Positions 6,944 to 16,041 of a stretch of 64,000 nucleotides of DNA are shown here, in pieces; the first letter of the stretch is position 1; each line of letters opens with the position of its first letter. The position numbers and the translations under genes are program-made. Origin of the DNA: Schauerella fraxinea (GTDB taxonomy: Bacteria; Pseudomonadota; Gammaproteobacteria; Burkholderiales; Burkholderiaceae_B); the NCBI GenBank assembly GCA_030849965.1, contig JAVDKL010000001.1:3206554-3270553 (forward strand), written 5' to 3'. Under the pieces are notes generated by a model. That model did not search any database, was not told the DNA's origin, and was given only the letters and a program-made list of their open reading frames with translations.

Positions 6944-8172
6944 GTCAACGCCTTGCAGGCGCGTGCGATACGGTCGCACGCTTCGATGAGGTCCGCTTCC
7001 GACGCGGCATAGGAAATTCGGAAATAGGGCGCCAGATCGAAGCAGCTCCCCGGCACCACGGCCAGGTCGACCGTATCGAGCAGGTACTTGCAGAAGGCGC
7101 TGTCGCTATCGATCGTGACGCCATCGGGCGTTTTGCGGCCGATGATGCCGGCGCAACTGGCGAACGTGTAGAACGCGCCTTCAGGCTTGCGGCAGGTGAT
7201 GCCGTCGATGGCGTTCAGGCGTTCGACGACGATGTCGCGGCGGCGCTGGAAGGCGGCGCGGCGTTCGGCCAGCACTTCTTGCGGGCCGTTCAACGCTTCG
7301 ATCGCGGCGGCCTGGCTCACCGAGCACGGATTGGACGTGCTCTGGCTTTGCACCACGGCCATTGCGCCGATCAGCGACTTGGGGCCGGCGCCGTAGCCCA
7401 GGCGCCAGCCGGTCATGGCATACGCCTTGGACACGCCGTTGATCGTGAGCGTGCGATTCTTCAGGCGCGGCTCGAGCTGCGCGCCGGTGACGAATTCGGC
7501 ACCGTCATACAGCAGGTGTTCGTAGATGTCGTCGCACATCAGCCAGACGTGCGGATGACGCAGCAACACGTCGAGGATCGGGCGCATTTGCGCGGCCGAA
7601 TAGGCGGCGCCGCTGGGGTTGGACGGCGAGTTCAGCAGCAACCAGCGCGTCTTGGGCGTGATGGCGGCTTCGAGGTCGGCGGCATCCAGGCGGAAGCCGT
7701 TTTCTTCCTTGCACTTCACGGTCACGGGCGTGCCGCCGGCGATGCCGACGATGTCCACATACGACGTCCAATACGGTGCTGCGAGGATGACCTCGTCGCC
7801 TTCGTTCAGCGTGGCCAGAAACGCGTTGTGCAGAATTTGCTTGGCGCCCGCGCCGGTGATGATTTCGTTGGGGGCGTAGTCCAGGCCGTTGTCGCGCTTG
7901 AACTTGGCGGCGATCGCGGCCTTGAGCTCGGCGGTACCGTCCAGGGCCGTGTACTTGGTCTGACCGCCGTGAATGGCGGCGATGGCGGCAGCCTTGACGT
8001 TATCGGGCGTATCGAAATCGGGCTCGCCCGCACCCAGCACGATGACCGGACGGCCGGCCTTCTTAGCAGCAGCGGCCTTTTGACCGATGCGCAGAATTTC
8101 GGAAACTTCGATTGCGGCGATGCGCGAGGCAATCGTAAACGGTGCTTCTTCGGTGACAGTGGCTTGCGTCAT
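6940..8172 (-). CDS. Class I/II PLP-dependent aminotransferase (aspartate aminotransferase-like)
   Basis: A 410-residue fold-type-I aminotransferase: GEPDFDTPDNV near residue 50, TGAGAKQ phosphate loop, NSPSNPSG loop, the PLP lysine in SKAYAMTGWRLGY (about residue 238) and a C-terminal carboxylate-binding Arg in YFRISYA. It should convert an amino acid to a 2-oxoacid. The ATG at 8172 is preferred; a TTG lies four codons earlier. It is followed with ATGA overlap by the TPP enzyme and preceded by the 2-hydroxyacid dehydrogenase 29 bases away, so the three probably work on one oxoacid pool. Confidence 0.9.
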   Translation of the reverse strand: MTQATVTEEAPFTIASRIAAIEVSEILRIGQKAAAAKKAGRPVIVLGAGEPDFDTPDNVKAAAIAAIHGGQTKYTALDGTAELKAAIAAKFKRDNGLDYAPNEIITGAGAKQILHNAFLATLNEGDEVILAAPYWTSYVDIVGIAGGTPVTVKCKEENGFRLDAADLEAAITPKTRWLLLNSPSNPSGAAYSAAQMRPILDVLLRHPHVWLMCDDIYEHLLYDGAEFVTGAQLEPRLKNRTLTINGVSKAYAMTGWRLGYGAGPKSLIGAMAVVQSQSTSNPCSVSQAAAIEALNGPQEVLAERRAAFQRRRDIVVERLNAIDGITCRKPEGAFYTFASCAGIIGRKTPDGVTIDSDSAFCKYLLDTVDLAVVPGSCFDLAPYFRISYAASEADLIEACDRIARACKALT

Positions 8173-8201
8173 GGTGATGTCCAACGGGTGGGATACGGAA
8201 T

Positions 8202-9146
8202 TCAGGCGCCGGTCGCGGCGATACGTTGGCAGTGCGCAATGGCAGCGCCGACGAGATTATCGTTCGCTTCGGGCGTGCGGAACGCCGAATGCGCCGAGAG
8301 GGTGACGTTGTCCAGCGTGGTGAGCACGTGGCCGGCGGGCATCGGCTCGACCGTGAATACGTCCAGGCCGGCGTGGCCCAGGTGCCCCGATTTGAGTGCC
8401 TCGACCATGGCGTCCTCGTCCACCACCGCGCCGCGCGCGGTATTGATCAGGATGCTGCCGGGTTGCATGGCGGCAATACGCTCGCGCGAAATCATGCCGC
8501 GCGTGTCGTCGTTGAGCGTGAGATGGATCGACACCACCTGGCTTTGCGCCAGCAGGGCGTCGAGCTCGACGAATTCCACGCCCGGGTGTTGCTTCGGCGT
8601 ACGGTTCCAGGCCAGCACTTTCATGCCCACGCCATTGGCCAGGCGGGCCATTTCAGCCGCGATGCCGCCAAAGCCGATCAGGCCGATGGTCTTGCCGGTG
8701 AGTTGCACGGCTTCGGTGCGCAGCCAGTTGCCGGCGCGCATGCCACGGTCCATCTTGGCGAAGCCTTTCGCCGACGCCCACATCAGCGAGAAGGCGCACT
8801 CGGCCACGGCGGTGTCGCCATAGCCTTTGATGATGTGCACGGTGATGCCGATCTCGGCGAGTTCTTCGGGATTCATGTAGCTGCGCGGGCCGGTGCCCAG
8901 AAACACGACATGCTTCAAGCCCTTGCATTGGCGCGCGATATCGGTGGGCAGGTGCGTATGATCGATGATGGCCACTTGGGCATCGCCCAGCACGCCGGGG
9001 ATGTCTGCCGACGTGATATCGGGCTGGCCGTTCACGACCAGCTTGAAGTCGCTGCTGGTGTGCAGCCGTTCGGCGACGGCGCCGAGGGTGGGGTTGGCGT
9101 CGATGAAAACGGCGCGCAAGGCGCCCGTGGCCGAAGTGGCGGACAT
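8202..9146 (-). CDS. D-isomer-specific 2-hydroxyacid dehydrogenase
   Basis: The start at 9146 (MSATSATG) gives a 314-residue protein of normal length; an upstream in-frame start at 9254 would begin inside the operator palindrome and is rejected. The NAD-binding Rossmann motif is GLIGFGGIA. Catalytic Arg is in LINTARGAVVDE, Glu in FTVEPM, and the general-base His in LSAHSAF. It interconverts a 2-oxoacid and a D-2-hydroxyacid with NAD(H). First gene of the four-gene operon ending with the GntR regulator. Confidence 0.9.
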   Translation of the reverse strand: MSATSATGALRAVFIDANPTLGAVAERLHTSSDFKLVVNGQPDITSADIPGVLGDAQVAIIDHTHLPTDIARQCKGLKHVVFLGTGPRSYMNPEELAEIGITVHIIKGYGDTAVAECAFSLMWASAKGFAKMDRGMRAGNWLRTEAVQLTGKTIGLIGFGGIAAEMARLANGVGMKVLAWNRTPKQHPGVEFVELDALLAQSQVVSIHLTLNDDTRGMISRERIAAMQPGSILINTARGAVVDEDAMVEALKSGHLGHAGLDVFTVEPMPAGHVLTTLDNVTLSAHSAFRTPEANDNLVGAAIAHCQRIAATGA

Positions 9147-9228
9147 ATGGCAGATCTCCGTGATGCAGCAGTGGAAACGCAAAAGTGGCGTCAAGCGTAA
9201 CACTGTGCTGCATTCCGGACAATAATAA

Positions 9229-9246
9229 AGTCCTGTATACAGGACT
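9229..9246. promoter_or_regulatory. Perfect 18-bp palindrome, probable GntR/FCD operator
   Basis: AGTCCTGTATACAGGACT reads the same on both strands and lies 83 bases before the first gene of the operon. Its TGTATACA centre is the half-site arrangement seen for FCD-type GntR regulators, and such a regulator is the last gene of this operon. Autoregulation is the simple reading. Confidence 0.7.
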
Positions 9247-9379
9247 AAAAACACGACAGGGCCGCTGTTGATCGTGCGGGTTCAGCCCGGTGCGCTTGGC
9301 GATAACGCGCCAGGTCGAACCGTCGCACCGTCGATCCGCGTTTTCACGCGCCTGCGGCCCCACCATCGCGCCGCGCCTG

Positions 9380-10477
9380 TTACCAGGTCACGCCAAGCCC
9401 GGTCGTCCACGTGGTTTCGTTCACGCCGCCGCGTGCCCCGCTCACCTGATTCTTGGCGTATCTCACATACAGCGACGCCCAGTCGGTGACCTTGTACCGC
9501 AAGCCGGCGCCCGCATCCAGGCTGTAGTTGGCTTCGTTGCCGAGCGGCCGGCCCAATTCGCCTTGCGTAAACATTTCGAGCTGCTTGCCGTATACGAAGC
9601 GGCGGTAGTCCCACTTGATACTGGCTTGCGGAAAGCGATCGGAAGCCCCATCCGAGTAGTGATATTCCACGCGCGAAAGCAGTCCCGTCAGCGAGAAGGC
9701 GCCTTGCTCGTCGTCCCAGAACTGATAACCGGGGCCGGTGCCGATCGAGGTTTCGCGGCTCAGGTCCTCCACCCAGTCGCGCTTATAGAGCACGCGTCCC
9801 TGCCAGAACGCTTTCTCGGTAAGAAAGCGATCCAGCGCGTAGGCGGCGTTCAGATTGTGCGTGGTGAGGTTGCCGTCTTCCTTGTCGCGGTCGTAGCCGC
9901 CGTCCAGGTTGTGGCGCCACATGCCATGCCGCATCTTCGTGCTGGCCGCCACGGTGTAGTCCTCGTTGCGCGACGACGCCGTCTTGTAGGCCAGGCCCAC
10001 ATCGGCGTTGCCTTTCCACATGAAGTCACGCAGAAAGGGCTTGGGCCGGATGACCTGATCGACGTCGGTCAACGCCACCTGGCGCGAGGGCGCAGCGGTG
10101 GGCGTGCCGATCTCGGTCGATGCGTCCACCGGCGTGGGATTGGCCACGACCACCTTGCCCTCGTCGGAGCGGCGCAACCGCGCACTCACTTCACGGTTGA
10201 GCTTTTGATTCTTCAGAATCAGCGGCTCGTCGCTTTCGAGCGTTTCGACGCTGGCCCATTTGAGGGTCATGCTGCCGCCGTAGTCGGTGTTCAAAATGAG
10301 CTTGCCGTCGTCCAGCAGCGTGATCTTGCCGGTCAGGCGGTCGCCGTTTTTCATGTAGACCACATCGGCATGCGCCAACGGGGCGCCGGCCAGCACAAGC
10401 GCCACGGCGCCGGCCGCACGGCACAGCACGAAAGGCGTGCGGCGTCGCATGGCGGTTTTGGGGAAGTGCGAAATCAC
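9380..10477 (-). CDS. DUF481 outer-membrane-type protein
   Basis: A 365-residue exported protein: basic start, hydrophobic AAGAVALVLAGAPLAHA signal and mature start DVVYMKNGDRLTG, the hallmark of DUF481/YdiY-like proteins. The C-terminal two-thirds is rich in alternating aromatic/charged beta strands (for example WRHNLDGGYDRDKE, GLRYKVTDWASLYVRYA) and ends in GLGVTW with a terminal aromatic, as expected of an outer-membrane beta barrel. The GTG at 10477 has an AGGA site six bases upstream; an ATG at 10450 is the alternative start. It follows the phospholipase-D gene by 28 bases, so the two are probably co-transcribed. Confidence 0.82.
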   Translation of the reverse strand: MISHFPKTAMRRRTPFVLCRAAGAVALVLAGAPLAHADVVYMKNGDRLTGKITLLDDGKLILNTDYGGSMTLKWASVETLESDEPLILKNQKLNREVSARLRRSDEGKVVVANPTPVDASTEIGTPTAAPSRQVALTDVDQVIRPKPFLRDFMWKGNADVGLAYKTASSRNEDYTVAASTKMRHGMWRHNLDGGYDRDKEDGNLTTHNLNAAYALDRFLTEKAFWQGRVLYKRDWVEDLSRETSIGTGPGYQFWDDEQGAFSLTGLLSRVEYHYSDGASDRFPQASIKWDYRRFVYGKQLEMFTQGELGRPLGNEANYSLDAGAGLRYKVTDWASLYVRYAKNQVSGARGGVNETTWTTGLGVTW

Positions 10478-10505
10478 AAGATGTCCTGAGAGAAGAGGAG
10501 AGACG

Positions 10506-11939
10506 TCAGAGTTGCGACGTAATCGGGAGATAGCGTAAACAGGCGGCGAGGAGCCGGCGTCCGATGCTGGCTTCGGGTTCCCGGCGCCAGACCCGGCCGC
10601 CGGCCGAGGCATCGCTTTGCCATCGCAGACGGCCTTGATCCAAGGTGACGCGGAAACTGTTTCCCGGCCCGGTTTGCGCCATGCCGCGGGCGCGCAAGCT
10701 GGCGAGCAAGGCGGGTTGATCGAAGAACAAACCCATCTCGCTATTGAGCGACACGGAGCGCGGATCGAAGTTGAACGAGCCGACGAACGCGATGCGGTCG
10801 TCGACCGTAAACGCTTTCGTGTGCAGGCTGGCGGTGCTCGACCCGAACAGACGCAATCGCGTTTTGGCATCGGGCCGGAGCTCGAAAAGTGCGATGCCCG
10901 CGCGCAACAAGGCTTCGCGGTATCGGGCGTAGCCGCTATGCACGGCGGCCACGTCGGTGGCCGCTAGCGAATTGGTCAAGACGGTCACCTTTACGCCGCG
11001 GGCAGCGAGTGCGGCCAGTTGCGCCACCCCGCGGTCGCCCGGCACAAAGTAGGGCGAGATGATGAACACGTCGCGCGTGGCGCTTTCGATGGCACGCGCC
11101 ACGTCGTGCACGATCCAGGCATCGGTCAGCGCGCGATCGCGCTTGTCCGGCGGATCGACGGCCAGGCGGGCGTGTGGGGTCCAGTGCAGCGGCCGTTCGC
11201 CCGTGACCATGGTGCGCACGCTCTCGTCGGCTTCGACACGCTTCAAATAGGGATGCGCGTCGGGCAGATCGGCCAGGGCGTCGAACACATCGTCGGGCGC
11301 GTCGGGTTCGGTGTGCTGCCCGGGGTGCAGATCGGCGATGCGCACGGCCAACGGCGAATGCCAGTAGCGCTCGAAGGCGAGCCGGCATTCGGCGATCACC
11401 GCGCCCACGACCAATACGTCGGCGTCGTGAAAGTTGGCGACCTCGCTGGCATCGAAGTACTCGTCGCCGATGTTGCGTCCCCCCAGGATGGCGACCGTAT
11501 CGTCGGCAAGCCACAGCTTGTTGTGCATGCGGCAATTCATGCGCACCGCGCGCAGCAGCATCTCGATCGCGCGGCCGATCGCATGCTTGCGCACGCGTCC
11601 GGGATTGAAGATACGCACTTCGATTCCCGGGTGCCGATCCAGCGCCAGCATGGTGTCGTCCAGGCCATGCAGCTTGATGTCGTCGATCAACAGGCGCACG
11701 CGCACGCCGCGGGCGGCAGCCTTGAGCATTTCGCGCCCTAGCAGCCGGCCGGTCATGTCGGGATGCCACATGTAGTACTGCAGATCGAGCGTGCGCGTGG
11801 CTGCACGCGTGCTGAGTGCACGCGCGGCGAAGGCGTCCAGATTGTCGTCCAGCAGCATGGCCCCGGTTTCGCCGGGATGGTCGGCGATCAGGGCGTGCAA
11901 GGTGGTGTCGAGCGAGTGCAGCGCGAAGGGCGGCGCCAA
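10506..11939 (-). CDS. Phospholipase D family protein, cardiolipin synthase C-like
   Basis: The protein contains two HxK(x)4D motifs diagnostic of the phospholipase D superfamily: HNKLWLADD (with GGRNIGDEYF) in the first half and HTKAFTVDD (with GSFNFDPRS) in the second. This order and the DLQYYMWHPD opening match the ClsC/YmdC branch of cardiolipin synthases, which transfer phosphatidyl groups between phospholipids. The TTG at 11939 has an AAAAGGGA ribosome site at good spacing; an upstream ATG at 12002 would add 21 residues encoded across a perfect palindrome. The shorter start (477 residues) is preferred but not certain. Confidence 0.85.
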   Translation of the reverse strand: MAPPFALHSLDTTLHALIADHPGETGAMLLDDNLDAFAARALSTRAATRTLDLQYYMWHPDMTGRLLGREMLKAAARGVRVRLLIDDIKLHGLDDTMLALDRHPGIEVRIFNPGRVRKHAIGRAIEMLLRAVRMNCRMHNKLWLADDTVAILGGRNIGDEYFDASEVANFHDADVLVVGAVIAECRLAFERYWHSPLAVRIADLHPGQHTEPDAPDDVFDALADLPDAHPYLKRVEADESVRTMVTGERPLHWTPHARLAVDPPDKRDRALTDAWIVHDVARAIESATRDVFIISPYFVPGDRGVAQLAALAARGVKVTVLTNSLAATDVAAVHSGYARYREALLRAGIALFELRPDAKTRLRLFGSSTASLHTKAFTVDDRIAFVGSFNFDPRSVSLNSEMGLFFDQPALLASLRARGMAQTGPGNSFRVTLDQGRLRWQSDASAGGRVWRREPEASIGRRLLAACLRYLPITSQL

Positions 11940-11965
11940 ACGAATTTCCCTTTTGGATGAGCAGC

Positions 11966-11981
11966 TTTGGAACGTTCCAAA
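11966..11981. promoter_or_regulatory. 16-bp perfect palindrome before the phospholipase D gene
   Basis: TTTGGAACGTTCCAAA is fully symmetric and lies 27 bases upstream of the preferred TTG start. It is a plausible operator for an unidentified repressor; no regulator gene adjoins it. Confidence 0.4.
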
Positions 11982-12060
11982 AGCGGTGCCGCATGGTGCC
12001 ATGCACCAAAGGGAGCGGTGTAACGGGATATGTGCCCGCTACACCGTCAATCCGCGCGAT

Positions 12061-12966
12061 TTACGACAGCGGCTGGGGCTTGGGCGGATCGACCGAATCG
12101 CCCGGCAAGGGTATCCATTCATCATGATCGTGCGGCGGCAGCGCAATGCGGCCGGCGACCCAATCGGCCTTGGCGGCTTCGATGCGTTCCTTGCGGGATG
12201 ACACAAAATTCCACCAGATATGCCGTTCTCCCAACGGTTCGCCGCCCAAAAGCATCAGCGTGGCCCCCGTTTGCGAGGCGATCGTGGGAAATTCGCCCGC
12301 GCCGAACACGGCCATGCTGCCGGCCGGCACGGTTGCCCCGTCGGCCTCGATGCTGCCGTGCGCCACATAAACCCCGCGCTCGGCGTGGCCCGTAGGCAGG
12401 CTCATGCGGCTGCCGGGCTTCATCACGGCATGCACGTAGAACAGGGGCGAGCGTGTGGCGACCTGACTCTGCAGCCCGTAGGCACTGCCTGCCACCACCC
12501 GCATCCACACCCCGTCAGCCTCGGCTTCGACCAAGGCGCTGGCATCGTAGTGCTCGAAAGCGGGGGCGCATTCTTCATCTTCGGCCGGCAGCGCCACCCA
12601 GGATTGCAGCAGTTCGAGACCGGGTTCGGTGAAGGCCGAGGGATCCTCAAACCGCTCGGAGTGGCTGATGCCGCGGCCCGCCGTCATCCAGTTCACTTCG
12701 CCGGGCCGGATGATCTGTTCGACGCCCAGGCTGTCGCGATGGGTGATGCGACCGCTGAACAGGTAGCTCACGGTCGCCAGGCCGATGTGCGGATGCGGGC
12801 GCACGTCGGCTTCGCGCGCGATGCCCGCAGGCAAGGCGACGGGACCCGCGTGATCCAGAAAGATGAAGGGGCCCACCATGCGCCGCTTGCGATACGGCAG
12901 GATGCGTTGGACGGTCAGGCCGTGGCCCAGGTCGCCCTGGCGGGCGGCGATGATCAATTCAGCCAT
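12061..12966 (-). CDS. Pirin family protein
   Basis: A 301-residue bicupin of the pirin/YhhW type. The N-terminal cupin contains the metal-binding set RPHPHIGLATVSYLF and a later GRGISHSER with the third His and Glu. The C-terminal cupin is the degenerate pirin half (PAGSMAVFGAGE). Bacterial pirins include quercetin 2,3-dioxygenases and redox regulators, and the substrate here is unknown. Its start overlaps the end of the molybdoenzyme gene by eight bases, indicating one transcript. Confidence 0.93.
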   Translation of the reverse strand: MAELIIAARQGDLGHGLTVQRILPYRKRRMVGPFIFLDHAGPVALPAGIAREADVRPHPHIGLATVSYLFSGRITHRDSLGVEQIIRPGEVNWMTAGRGISHSERFEDPSAFTEPGLELLQSWVALPAEDEECAPAFEHYDASALVEAEADGVWMRVVAGSAYGLQSQVATRSPLFYVHAVMKPGSRMSLPTGHAERGVYVAHGSIEADGATVPAGSMAVFGAGEFPTIASQTGATLMLLGGEPLGERHIWWNFVSSRKERIEAAKADWVAGRIALPPHDHDEWIPLPGDSVDPPKPQPLS

Positions 12967-15268
12967 GGACGGCCTCCGAGGCGGTAATGCGAACGGGTAT
13001 GGATTTATAGGCGGGGGTGCCGCTTTGCGGATCGTGCCGCGCCAGTGCGACCAGCCCGTTGCCCTCGGGGTAATACACGGCGGTCGAGCCGCGCGCGATG
13101 TCGTACGCCACGGCGGTGAGCCCGGTCATGCGGCGCGGTTCGGTGTCGTGCGCGTCGAATGCAAACGCTTCGACATCCACCCGATCGCCATGCTTCAGGC
13201 CCAAGGCCGTCAGGTCGTCGACGTTCATGAACACCACATCGCGGCGATTGGTGATGCCGCGATAGCGATCGTCGGCGCTGTAGATCGTGGTGTTGTACTG
13301 ATCGTGGCTGCGCAACGTGGTGAGCTGCAGCGTGTCGGGCGCGGCGACAGGATCTTCGTTCAAGCCCGGATACGAGATGAAGTTGGCGCGCCCGCTGGGC
13401 GTGCGCCAAACGCGGTCGCTCGCGGCCACCGTCAGGCGGAAACCGCCCGGTTCCTTGACGCGCGCGTTGAAGTCGCGGAAGTCGGGGAACACGGCTTCGA
13501 TGGCATCGCGGATGGTGGCGTAGTCGGCGATGAAGCCGGCCCAGTCGACCTTCGTCTGCGGCAGTGTGGCTTGCGCCATGCCGGCGACAATGGCGGGTTC
13601 GGACAGCAGATGCTCCGAAGCCGGTTTGAGCGTGCCGCGCGAGGCATGCACCATCGACATCGAATCTTCCACCGTGATCGACTGGGCGACACCGCCCTGC
13701 ACGTCGAGCTCGGTACGGCCGAGGCATGGCAGCAGGTACGAGGCGCGCGCGGCAATCAAATGCGAGCGGTTGAGCTTGGTGGCAATGTGCACGACCAGAT
13801 CCAGGCGCCGCATCGCTTCGAAGGTTTTCTGCGGATCGGGCATGGCCACGGCGAGGTTGCCGCCCAGGCACACCAGCGCCTTGGAGCGGCCATCGTGGAT
13901 GGCACGAATGCTCTCGACAGCCGCATGACCGTGCGCGGTGGGCGGTTTGAAGCCGAAGCGGCGTTCGATGCCGTCGAGCAAGGCGGCGTTGGGAATCTCG
14001 GTGATGCCCACCGTGCGATCGCCCTGCACATTCGAGTGGCCGCGCAGCGGGCAGATGCCGGCGCCTTCCCGCCCGATGTTGCCGCGCATGAGCAGCAGGT
14101 CGGCGATGTACTGCACGTTGCGCGTGCCGTGCACGTGCTGCGTGATGCCCATGCCGTAGCAGATGATGACGCGTTTGGCCTTGGCATACACGGCCGCTGC
14201 GCTTTCGATCTCGGCGCGCGAAAGCCCCGAGATACGCTCGATGTCGTCCCAGGCCGTGGCGTCCAGATCGGCACGCAAGGCCTCGAAGCCGGCGGTGTGG
14301 GCGGCCACGAAATCCCAGTCGACGACTTCGCCGTCGCCCCGGGCTTGCGACGCGGCGTCGGCCACCAGCAAGGCTTTCATCATGCCTTTCAGCACGGCCG
14401 CGTCGCCACCGATCTTCACCTTGTAATACGTGGTGGCGATGGGCGTGGACTGGCGCCCGATCATTTCCTTCGCATGCTGCGGCGAGGTGAAGCGTTGCAG
14501 CCCGCGCTCGGACAAGGGATTGAAGACGATGATGGGGGCGCCGCGCAGCGATGCTTCACGCAGCGTGGCGAGCATGCGCGGATGATTGGTGCCGGGGTTG
14601 TGCCCGATACAGAAGATCGCGTCGCAATGGTCGAAATCGTCGATCGTGACCGTGCCTTTGCCCACGCCGATGGAAACCGGCAAGCCCACGCTCGTGGCCT
14701 CGTGGCACATGTTCGAACAGTCGGGGAAGTTGTTGGTGCCGTACTCGCGCACGAAGAGCTGATAGAGAAACGCCGCTTCGTTGGAGGTGCGGCCTGAGGC
14801 GTAGAACTCGGCCATATTGGGGTCGGGCAGGGCGCGTAGTGCCGCACCGATCCCGTCGAAGGCTTCGGCCCACGACACCGGCACATATTTATCGCTGGCG
14901 GCGTCGTACGCCATCGGATGCGTGAGACGGCCGTGGTCTTCGAGCGCGTGATCCGACCATTGCCACAAGTCGGCCACCGTATGCGCGGCAAAGAAATCGG
15001 GCGTGGTGCGCTTGCCCGTGGCTTCCCACGAAACGGCCTTGGCACCGTTCTCGCAAAACTCGAACGACGAGGTGTGCTTGGGATCGGGCCAGGCACAGCC
15101 CGGGCAATCGAAGCCATCGGGCTGATTGACCTTCAGCAGCATGCGCGTATCTTTGCCGACCGCCATTTGACGCCGCAGCGCTTTCGCGACCGCGCCCAAT
15201 GCGCCCCATCCACCGGCAGGACCCGCGTAGTCTTCTACGCCGGGGACATCATCTCGGTCTTGGCTCAT
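12959..15268 (-). CDS. FdhF/YdeP-family molybdopterin oxidoreductase
   Basis: A 769-residue protein of the formate-dehydrogenase-alpha-like YdeP family. The N-terminus carries the family signature FDCPGCAWPD in place of a full Fe4S4 CxxCxxxC set. Then come molybdopterin-binding segments (GRTSNEAAFLYQLFVREYG, CSNMCHEATS, IGHNPGTNHPRM) and a C-terminal MPT-binding beta domain (LTTLRSHDQYNTTIYS). These enzymes are cytoplasmic; E. coli YdeP is linked to acid resistance but its substrate is unknown. The pirin gene overlaps its 3' end. Confidence 0.93.
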   Translation of the reverse strand: MSQDRDDVPGVEDYAGPAGGWGALGAVAKALRRQMAVGKDTRMLLKVNQPDGFDCPGCAWPDPKHTSSFEFCENGAKAVSWEATGKRTTPDFFAAHTVADLWQWSDHALEDHGRLTHPMAYDAASDKYVPVSWAEAFDGIGAALRALPDPNMAEFYASGRTSNEAAFLYQLFVREYGTNNFPDCSNMCHEATSVGLPVSIGVGKGTVTIDDFDHCDAIFCIGHNPGTNHPRMLATLREASLRGAPIIVFNPLSERGLQRFTSPQHAKEMIGRQSTPIATTYYKVKIGGDAAVLKGMMKALLVADAASQARGDGEVVDWDFVAAHTAGFEALRADLDATAWDDIERISGLSRAEIESAAAVYAKAKRVIICYGMGITQHVHGTRNVQYIADLLLMRGNIGREGAGICPLRGHSNVQGDRTVGITEIPNAALLDGIERRFGFKPPTAHGHAAVESIRAIHDGRSKALVCLGGNLAVAMPDPQKTFEAMRRLDLVVHIATKLNRSHLIAARASYLLPCLGRTELDVQGGVAQSITVEDSMSMVHASRGTLKPASEHLLSEPAIVAGMAQATLPQTKVDWAGFIADYATIRDAIEAVFPDFRDFNARVKEPGGFRLTVAASDRVWRTPSGRANFISYPGLNEDPVAAPDTLQLTTLRSHDQYNTTIYSADDRYRGITNRRDVVFMNVDDLTALGLKHGDRVDVEAFAFDAHDTEPRRMTGLTAVAYDIARGSTAVYYPEGNGLVALARHDPQSGTPAYKSIPVRITASEAVHG

Positions 15269-15301
15269 ACGTGTGCTCTCTTTAGCTCAATGCCTGGAAT
15301 T

Positions 15302-15856
15302 CTACGCGTTGAGGTCGCCGGGCAGCAGCGCGTACACGTGGGCGTCGATGGCTTGGCCGTGCAGCATCAAGCGGTGGCGAGCCACGCATTCGTACTGGGC
15401 GCCGAGCTTTTCGGCCACGCGGCAACTGGCGCGGTTGCCGGTGGCCGCGACGATCTCGATGCGGTTCAGACACAGCTCGAAAAAGCCGAAGCTCGCCACG
15501 CGGCGGGCAACGCGGGTGGCCAGACCATGACCGGCCACGGTAGACCGTACCCAGTAACCCAGATTGCCCACGCGATGTTCGTCATCGATGCCGTTGATCG
15601 ACACCACGCCCAGGATGGCGCCGGTCGTGCGTTCGACGATGCCGAAGTCGAACGCGCGGCGCCGGGTGCGCTCCTGCACACTGCTTTGCAGAAAGGCCCG
15701 TGCTTCGCGCGCCGCAAAATCGGGCGTGCACCAGCTTTGCCACGGTGCAATTTCGGCCGAAGAGGCCACGACGGCCTCGCACAAGGCATCGGCCTCGTCC
15801 ATATGCAGCGGGCGAACGACGATGTCTTCATCGTCGAGCAGCGTGAGCGGCGTCAT
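15302..15856 (-). CDS. GNAT-family N-acetyltransferase, RimJ/RimL type
   Basis: From the ATG at 15856 the product has 184 residues: the opening IVVRPLHMDEADAL, the WVRSTVAGHGLATRVARR acetyl-CoA pyrophosphate loop (degenerate Q/RxxGxG/A), ELCLNRIEIVAATGN and NRASCRVAEKLGA near the C-terminus. This is the RimJ/RimL/SpeG pattern of enzymes that acetylate protein N-termini or small amines. An upstream in-frame start at 15922 adds 22 poorly conserved residues and is not used here. It stands alone after the molybdoenzyme gene. Confidence 0.9.
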   Translation of the reverse strand: MTPLTLLDDEDIVVRPLHMDEADALCEAVVASSAEIAPWQSWCTPDFAAREARAFLQSSVQERTRRRAFDFGIVERTTGAILGVVSINGIDDEHRVGNLGYWVRSTVAGHGLATRVARRVASFGFFELCLNRIEIVAATGNRASCRVAEKLGAQYECVARHRLMLHGQAIDAHVYALLPGDLNA

Positions 15857-16041
15857 GGCATCTCGGATCGGGTGTGGGCGAGCATTTGGGTGCAGGGCGG
15901 CGTACATGGCCGTGGCGCTCAAAACATGGGTGGGCGTCTGCCGCCATCGTACCCGCTAACCGGACGCCTGTTCGTGACCGTTGGCCGTCCTGGTGACTCG
16001 CCGCGATTGGATCGGCCGGCCGATTCGTATTTTCGTTTGCC

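Noticed and set aside
9229-9246. LexA box at the 18-bp palindrome
   Set aside because: It contains CTG and CAG, but only four bases apart instead of ten; the TGTATACA core and the linked GntR gene favour an FCD-type operator.
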